From Plasmopara viticola (taxonomy: Eukaryota > Oomycota > Peronosporomycetes > Peronosporales > Peronosporaceae), in contig MBPM02000007.1 of NCBI GenBank assembly GCA_001695595.3, forward strand, positions 1,178,001-1,242,000: a DNA stretch of 64,000 bases, given 5' to 3'. How positions within the stretch are numbered: the stretch's first letter is position 1; each line of letters opens with the position of its first letter. The translations under genes and the position numbers were made by a program. The notes under the pieces were generated by a model. It made no database searches. It saw only the letters and a list, made by a program, of their open reading frames with translations, and was not told the origin of the DNA. Shown one piece after another: positions 58,577 through 64,000 of the stretch.

Positions 58577-58689
58577 CTACTGGAACTTGTCTCACTTATC
58601 TGTACTGAATATATACAAATTGATGCGAAAAGATATATTCAGTATTTTTTCAATATTCACGCACAGATAAGTGAGACAAGTTTCAGTAG
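58577..58689. repeat. Foldback element, R3 copy (best preserved)
   Basis: Arms 58577-58603 and 58663-58689 pair over 27 bases with one mismatch, better than in R1 or R2. Flanks from about 58444 differ from the other units. No gene is seen in 58171-58951. Confidence 0.5.
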
Positions 58690-58951
58690 ATTTCGCAATT
58701 GCATGGATGCTGTATATATAAATAGCAATATTTTAAAATTTGGTGCAATCCTGTATAATCATATGAACGTTATTGGCCACCACCTCGTCTAAACTTAAAC
58801 GAGAAAAGTGCCAGTTTTAGGATACAAGATCTATGCAATTGCGAACCCTACTGAAACTTGTCTCACTTATCTGTGCGCGAGTATTGAAAAAGTACTGAAT
58901 ATAATTTTTTGCATCAATTTGTGTTACCACTCTTCACGGTTGGTCGACAGT

Positions 58952-59097
58952 TGTTAACATTACACCGCTGAATGCATGTTGAACAGGTGGATGGCTTTAC
59001 AGTAATTACAAGTACGTCACAATTAGTAATTACATATGGTAGCCATTCATTGGTCAGGATAAATATATTCACTTCGGTTTTTACTTTCTTCTTAACA
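58952..59097 (+). repeat. 5' LTR of family A copy 5
   Basis: 146 bp. Confidence 0.95.
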
Positions 59098-59145
59098 GGT
59101 TAACAGCCGCAAACAACAGCCTCGCATCACCACACCGTCACCGCC

Positions 59146-62100
59146 ATGACTACCAAGCGCACCGAAGTCCTCCTAGGAGATGGTAACTACTACCATTGGG
59201 AGTTCAACATGAGAATGGCCCTCGCAAGAAAAGGGCTGCTGGGACACATTATGGGCGCGAAGGGCGAGAGCGAAATAACGGAGACGTGGCTCGTGAATGA
59301 CGCCAAGGCATTGGGTATAATTGCCCAGGGCGTCGAGATACAACACCAGACCAAGATACGGTCTGCTACTCGTGCCTTGGAGGCATGGGGAACGCTTCGC
59401 GATTTCTACCATCGTTCCACTTTACACAACCGTGTCACGATGACACGGCGCCTTCATGAGTTTAAGATGGAGAGTGGCACTCGCATGGTGGAACATCTGG
59501 ACGCGTTCGATGAGCTGGTCGTGGGACTCCAGATGACGGGAGAGCCGGTGGATGAATCAAGACAGCTAGTGGTGCTTCTGAGCAGCTTGCCGGCGGAATA
59601 TGAAATAATATCTTCTATCGTGGAGAACGCCAAGGACATCACTCTGATCGAAGTCAAGGAGAAGCTGTTGAAGGAGTCAGACAGACTACAGAAGAAGGAA
59701 GCAAGTGAGAAAGCGTTTCGAGCCACAGACAATGATGGACGGATCAAGGGCAGACGAGGAAGTGGCCGCAAGATTTACGCGCCACGCAAGGGCGGCGGTT
59801 TTCGGGGAAAATGCTTCAATTGTGACCAGACTGGTCATATGAAGCGGGACTGCCCAGCTGCTGAGAACCGTTCCAGAAACCGTTATAGCGGTAATGATGC
59901 AGTGTTTTCTGTGGGGGATGAGAAATCAGTAAGCTGGCTGATCGACAGTGGTGCGACGTCACACATGACCCCTCACCGAAGTGACTTGATCGACTTCAAG
60001 CAACTTAAAGACGACATCAAGGTAACAATTGCAGATGGCAGAAAGTTACGCGTCGAAGGAGCTGGAACAGTGAAGCTTATCGGCTTAGATGGAAGACGCA
60101 TATCGATGATGGAAGTGCTGCTTATCCCTGGACTTGACAGACGTCTACTGTCGGTGGGAAAGCTTGCCGAACGTGGACTAAGTGTGGAGTTTCAGCGTGC
60201 TTCGTGCATCATTTGGGACAAGAACGAAGCTTTGGCAACTGGGACAAGAAATGGGAAAGCTTACACACTGGATTGTCAGCAAGAGGAGGCACGATTGGTG
60301 CAATACTCGGGAGTTGATAGTCAGTGGGAGTTATGGCACGCTCGCATGGGACATCCAAGTGAGGACGTTTTAGTGAAAACTATGCGATCCACAGAAGGTA
60401 TTCCTGCGCTAAAACAAGGTATCAAGACCCTGTGTGGTGGATGCATGAAGGGCAAGCAGACGATCGAAGCCTTTCCAGGACGCTCCATGACAAAGACATC
60501 GCGTGTATTGGAGTTAGTTCACACAGACGTGATGGGACCCATGAAGACACTTTCAAAAGGAGGTGCTAAATACATTTTGACGTTTGTGGATGATTATTCA
60601 CGATATGTGGTGGCTTACTTTCTGGCAAAGAAGAGTGAAGTTGCCGACAAGATCACGATGTTTAAAGCACTGCATGAGAATCAGTGGGGAACCCGTATCA
60701 AGTGCCTGCGTTCGGACAACGGAACGGAGTTTGTCAACAAGACAGTTACGAATTTATGTCAGCGGAACGGTATCATACATCAGCGTACAGTACCATACAG
60801 TCCCCAACAAAATGGTATTGCAGAACGAATGAACCGTACGATAATGGAAAAGGCACGGAGCATGCTACACTACAAGTGTGTTCCGACATGTTGGTGGGCA
60901 GAGGCAGTAAGCACTGCGGTGTACCTGATCAACCGCTCTCCTAATACAATGCACCCAAACAACACCCCATATGAACTGGGATTTAAGATGAAGCCACGGA
61001 TGGATCATCTTAGGGTGTTTGGGTCTCATGGATATGCTCACGTTGATCAAGTGAAGAGGACGAAGCTCGAAGCCAAAAGCTTCAAGTGCATGTTCCTTGG
61101 TTATGCCGAAGACACCAAGGGATACCGAGTTTACGATTTGGAGAAAGACAAGATATCAGTATCACGGTCGGTGAAGCTGGACGAGCGTGAAGTGGGCGGC
61201 ATTTATGAGACACACCCGCCCAAACAAATAAAAGTGATACACGTTACCAAAGACAACGATGAAAGTGCTGTGTCCGGGCCGACGGAACACCAACAAGATC
61301 AAGATGAACTTATGGAGGGTGAAGGAGAAGATGAAATTTCAGATGTTCCAATGAATGAAGAGGAGTCCGACACAAATGAGTCAAGGATCGAGATGCTTCG
61401 ATTACCGACCTCAGTACACTCTGAGCTGACAGAGTACAGACCTCCTACACTGGATGCACAGGAAGATCGATTGGTATTTCGACCGCAAGTGGAACGTTCA
61501 AGGCGTACAAATGAACCAATGTTATTGCTGGAAAACGGATCAGATGCCGATGAAAGTCTGGGAGGAAGCGAAGGACCACCATCTTCAAAGCGTGCAAGGA
61601 TTGATGAAGACGGCCTGATAGCTGAAGCTATTCTCGCTTACGCTGTGAGTGTTGGTGAAGAATCAGACTTGCCTACCACGTATGCGCAGGCAATGTCTAG
61701 TGATGAGGCAGAACAGTGGCGACAAGCGATGGACGCCGAATTGCAGTCGCATCACAAAAACAAAACATGGACACTCGTTCCACGAGAATCAATTGGACGT
61801 ACGATTGGATGCCGCTGGGTCTTTGCTAAGAAGCGTGACCAGAATGGATGTGTTGTGCGCTACAAAGCACGATTGGTGGCTAAAGGTTTCAAGCAGAAAT
61901 ACGGCGTGGATTTCTTCGAGACTTACTCTCCAGTGGCCAACATGAACTCAATTCGAGTTGTACTCGCAGTGTGTGCGGTATTAGGCTACAAAATGGAACA
62001 GCTGGACGTCGACACCGCCTTTCTCAACAGTGTACTGTCGGATCGTGTTCACATGGAAGTTCCAATTGGTGTTAAGGGAGCTCAAGGATTTGCGTGTCAG

Positions 62101-63252
62101 CTGAACAAAGCTATATATGGTCTCAAGCAAGCTGCAAGCGCTTGGAACAAGACAATCGACCACGTCTTCAAGAAGAACGATTTTAAAAGTTGTGGAGCGG
62201 ATCAATGCGTCTACGTGAAGAAAGTGGAAGAAGGTTTTGTGTACGTATGTCTTTATGTCGATGATATGATCATTGCAGCCAAGACGAGCGACGAGATTCT
62301 AGAGGTCAAGGGGATGCTTAAAAGTGTTTTCAAGATGAAGGATCTCGGTATTGCGAAGTTCATCTTGGGCATGGAGATCGACCACGACATGACAGCTTCC
62401 ACACTAATGATCAAGCAAACACGCTACATTAGCGACGTGGCTGAGCGATTTGGGCAGAAAAACGCCAAGAACGTCGACAATCCGTGTACGTCCGGTCTCA
62501 AGCTGTCAACATCACAGTCACCAAGTACAGAAGCTGAGCGTTCAGAGATGCGGTCAAGACCATACCGCTCACTAATTGGATGTCTGCTATATGTTACAAC
62601 TTGCACTCGGCCGGACGTCGCATACATCGTGACACAACTGTCTCGATTTCTCGAAAAACCGGGGTTACCACATTGGAACGCCGCAATTCGTGTATTGCGC
62701 TACTTAAATTCGACACGTCATCATGGGATCGTTTACCAAAGAGGGATGGGAAAGGTGATTATTGAAGCTTTTTCGGATGCTGATTGGGGTAGCAACACCG
62801 ATGACAGACGGTCTGTCTCAGGTGTGTTGATCAACATTGGTAAAGCTCCGGTTGTATTCAAGTCCAAGTATCAGAGAACAGTTGCACTAAGTTCTGCAGA
62901 AGCAGAGTATATGGCGCTCAGCTTGTGCACACAAGAGGTACTTTGGGCGCGCGCAATGCTCAAGGACATGGGTCAAGAACAAGTGGGAGGCACGCAAATA
63001 TGGGAAGACAATCAAGGTGCGATAGCTTTGGCAAACAACGCGGGCTACCACGCACGTACAAAGCACGTGGACATCAGACATCACTTTATTCGGGAGAACG
63101 TTCAGCATGGATTACTCAAGATTGGCTACATTGATACGAAGAGTCAGCTTGCAGATATGCTAACCAAGGCGCTTGGAACCAAGATGCTGAAGTATCTGCG
63201 CGAAGCCTCCGGAATCAAGACCAAGTCAGCAACAAAGGACACACAGCATTAG
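59146..63252 (+). CDS. Family A Gag-Pol polyprotein, intact
   Basis: 1368 codons without interruption, with the same domain order and catalytic residues as copy 3. It shares that copy's markers FSVGDEK, ISDVPMNEE and LGIAKF. Its own changes are Met for Thr and Ile for Val in GMGKVIIEAF, just before the RNase H aspartate. It is a likely competent copy. Confidence 0.96.
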   Translation: MTTKRTEVLLGDGNYYHWEFNMRMALARKGLLGHIMGAKGESEITETWLVNDAKALGIIAQGVEIQHQTKIRSATRALEAWGTLRDFYHRSTLHNRVTMTRRLHEFKMESGTRMVEHLDAFDELVVGLQMTGEPVDESRQLVVLLSSLPAEYEIISSIVENAKDITLIEVKEKLLKESDRLQKKEASEKAFRATDNDGRIKGRRGSGRKIYAPRKGGGFRGKCFNCDQTGHMKRDCPAAENRSRNRYSGNDAVFSVGDEKSVSWLIDSGATSHMTPHRSDLIDFKQLKDDIKVTIADGRKLRVEGAGTVKLIGLDGRRISMMEVLLIPGLDRRLLSVGKLAERGLSVEFQRASCIIWDKNEALATGTRNGKAYTLDCQQEEARLVQYSGVDSQWELWHARMGHPSEDVLVKTMRSTEGIPALKQGIKTLCGGCMKGKQTIEAFPGRSMTKTSRVLELVHTDVMGPMKTLSKGGAKYILTFVDDYSRYVVAYFLAKKSEVADKITMFKALHENQWGTRIKCLRSDNGTEFVNKTVTNLCQRNGIIHQRTVPYSPQQNGIAERMNRTIMEKARSMLHYKCVPTCWWAEAVSTAVYLINRSPNTMHPNNTPYELGFKMKPRMDHLRVFGSHGYAHVDQVKRTKLEAKSFKCMFLGYAEDTKGYRVYDLEKDKISVSRSVKLDEREVGGIYETHPPKQIKVIHVTKDNDESAVSGPTEHQQDQDELMEGEGEDEISDVPMNEEESDTNESRIEMLRLPTSVHSELTEYRPPTLDAQEDRLVFRPQVERSRRTNEPMLLLENGSDADESLGGSEGPPSSKRARIDEDGLIAEAILAYAVSVGEESDLPTTYAQAMSSDEAEQWRQAMDAELQSHHKNKTWTLVPRESIGRTIGCRWVFAKKRDQNGCVVRYKARLVAKGFKQKYGVDFFETYSPVANMNSIRVVLAVCAVLGYKMEQLDVDTAFLNSVLSDRVHMEVPIGVKGAQGFACQLNKAIYGLKQAASAWNKTIDHVFKKNDFKSCGADQCVYVKKVEEGFVYVCLYVDDMIIAAKTSDEILEVKGMLKSVFKMKDLGIAKFILGMEIDHDMTASTLMIKQTRYISDVAERFGQKNAKNVDNPCTSGLKLSTSQSPSTEAERSEMRSRPYRSLIGCLLYVTTCTRPDVAYIVTQLSRFLEKPGLPHWNAAIRVLRYLNSTRHHGIVYQRGMGKVIIEAFSDADWGSNTDDRRSVSGVLINIGKAPVVFKSKYQRTVALSSAEAEYMALSLCTQEVLWARAMLKDMGQEQVGGTQIWEDNQGAIALANNAGYHARTKHVDIRHHFIRENVQHGLLKIGYIDTKSQLADMLTKALGTKMLKYLREASGIKTKSATKDTQH

Positions 63253-63265
63253 CGGTGAGTGGGAG

Positions 63266-63411
63266 TGTTAACATTACACCGCTGAATGCATGTTGAACAG
63301 GTGGATGGCTTTACAGTAATTACAAGTACGTCACAATTAGTAATTACATATGGTAGCCATTCATTGGTCAGGATAAATATATTCACTTCGGTTTTTACTT
63401 TCTTCTTAACA
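63266..63411 (+). repeat. 3' LTR of family A copy 5
   Basis: 146 bp, identical by eye to the 5' LTR. Confidence 0.95.
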
Positions 63412-63473
63412 ACAGTCGCTACAACAAAAAAAAGGGGGGGTTAATATTACTTTTTTTACTGTCAGCTAATAAC

Positions 63474-63619
63474 TGTTAACATTACACCGCTGAATGCATG
63501 TTGAACAGGTGGATGGCTTTACAGTAATGACAAGTACGTCACAATTAGTAATTACATATGGTAGCCATTCATTGGTCAGGATAAATATATTCACTTCGGT
63601 TTTTACTTTCTTCTTAACA
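63474..63619 (+). repeat. 5' LTR of family A copy 6
   Basis: 146 bp with one base difference from the other LTRs (AATGACAAG for AATTACAAG). Confidence 0.95.
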
Positions 63620-63667
63620 GGTTAACAGCCGCAAACAACAGCCTCGCATCACCACACCGTCACCGCC

Positions 63668-64000
63668 ATGACTACCAAGCGCACCGAAGTCCTCCTAGGA
63701 GATGGTAACTACTACCATTGGGAGTTCAACATGAGAATGGCCCTCGCAAGAAAAGGGCTACTGGGACACATTATGGGCGCGAAGGGCGAGAGCGAAATAA
63801 CGGAGACGTGGCTCGTGAATGACGCCAAGGCATTGGGTATAATTGCCCAGGGCGTCGAGATACAACACCAGACCAAGATACGGTCTGCTACTCGTGCCTT
63901 GGAGGCATGGGGAACGCTTCGCGATTTCTACCATCGTTCCACTTTACACAACCGTGTCACGATGACACGGCGCCTTCATGAGTTTAAGATGGAGAGTGGC
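63668..64000 (+). CDS. Family A Gag-Pol polyprotein, first 111 codons
   Basis: N-terminal Gag only (MTTKRTEVLLGDGNYYHWEF onward), identical in protein to copy 3 as far as visible. It runs off the window. Confidence 0.9.
   Translation, partial: MTTKRTEVLLGDGNYYHWEFNMRMALARKGLLGHIMGAKGESEITETWLVNDAKALGIIAQGVEIQHQTKIRSATRALEAWGTLRDFYHRSTLHNRVTMTRRLHEFKMESG

Larger units (their letters stand above)
58952..63411 (+). mobile_element. Family A copia element, copy 5 (intact)
   Basis: 4460 bp, with LTRs at 58952-59097 and 63266-63411 that look identical. The target duplication ACAGT is at 58947-58951 and 63412-63416; the uninterrupted site is 36416-36420 in R2 and the corresponding site just before copy 1 in R1. 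Primer binding site 59098-59109, polypurine tract 63254-63265. Confidence 0.97.
57034..64000. repeat. Tandem unit R3 (beginning only)
   Basis: Third direct repeat, starting with the same LTR junction as R2. Unit sequence is seen at 57034-58951 and 63412-63473; the rest of the visible part is two family-A insertions. R3 shares with R1 a short segment near 57640 that R2 lacks (compare 3645 and 35119). From about 58444 it differs more from both, so it is not a simple copy of R2. Confidence 0.85.
63474..64000 (+). mobile_element. Family A copia element, copy 6 (start only, cut by window edge)
   Basis: 5' LTR, primer binding site (63620-63631) and the start of gag. It lies 62 bp after copy 5. The left flank ATAAC (63469-63473) should be its target duplication; the partner is outside the window. 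Confidence 0.93.

Overview
The window looks like an accessory, repeat-rich region of an oomycete genome (a Phytophthora or downy mildew relative; species not determined). The evidence is a secreted tandem-LWY effector gene with relatives in fragments, oomycete-type Ty1/copia elements, and broken pieces of ordinary eukaryotic genes (SPT16, and an EF-hand/ankyrin protein). I see no rRNA, tRNA, CRISPR or bacterial-type operon.  Layout: bases 1-3213 are the 5' part of a minus-strand copia element (family B), cut by the window edge, with a frameshifted polyprotein. From 3034 the rest of the window is a direct tandem array of a unit of about 18.1 kb. Copy R1 spans 3034-34517, R2 spans 34518-57033, and R3 starts at 57034 and runs off the end. 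Each unit begins with a family-B LTR-like sequence. Six copies of one young copia element (family A, 4460 bp, 146-bp LTRs, 5-bp target duplications) have inserted independently: at 5027, 11620 and 21719 in R1, at 43045 in R2, and at 58952 and 63474 in R3. For the five complete copies, the uninterrupted site can be read in a sister unit. Copies at 21719, 43045 and 58952 keep an unbroken 1368-residue Gag-Pol frame.  Inside each unit an older block recurs: effector (+), an unidentified relic X (-), an EF-hand/ankyrin relic (-), and a piece of SPT16 (-). In block a the effector is complete. It is intact in R2 (36979-38862), but in R1 it is split by a family-A element inside its third LWY module. 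A second effector paralogue survives as three pieces that together cover nearly the whole gene (5' at 27498-28642 on the minus strand, middle at 21358-21513 on the minus strand, 3' at 33311-33827 on the plus strand; R2 has the same arrangement). The middle and 3' pieces are fused to complementary halves of a broken SPT16 tail. This is what the two ends of one inversion (21358 to 33310) would leave, with one break in SPT16 and one in the effector gene.  The region therefore shows a layered history: block duplication, inversion through an effector and SPT16, tandem duplication of 18 kb (possibly by exchange between family-B LTRs), and then recent family-A insertions. The most unusual single signal is the family-A primer binding site. 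It matches the anticodon arm of tRNA-Asn, in the same register as the half-tRNA-iMet priming of Drosophila copia, which family B appears to use. All alignments were made by eye. Collapse or concatenation of haplotypes during assembly is a live alternative for the tandem array.
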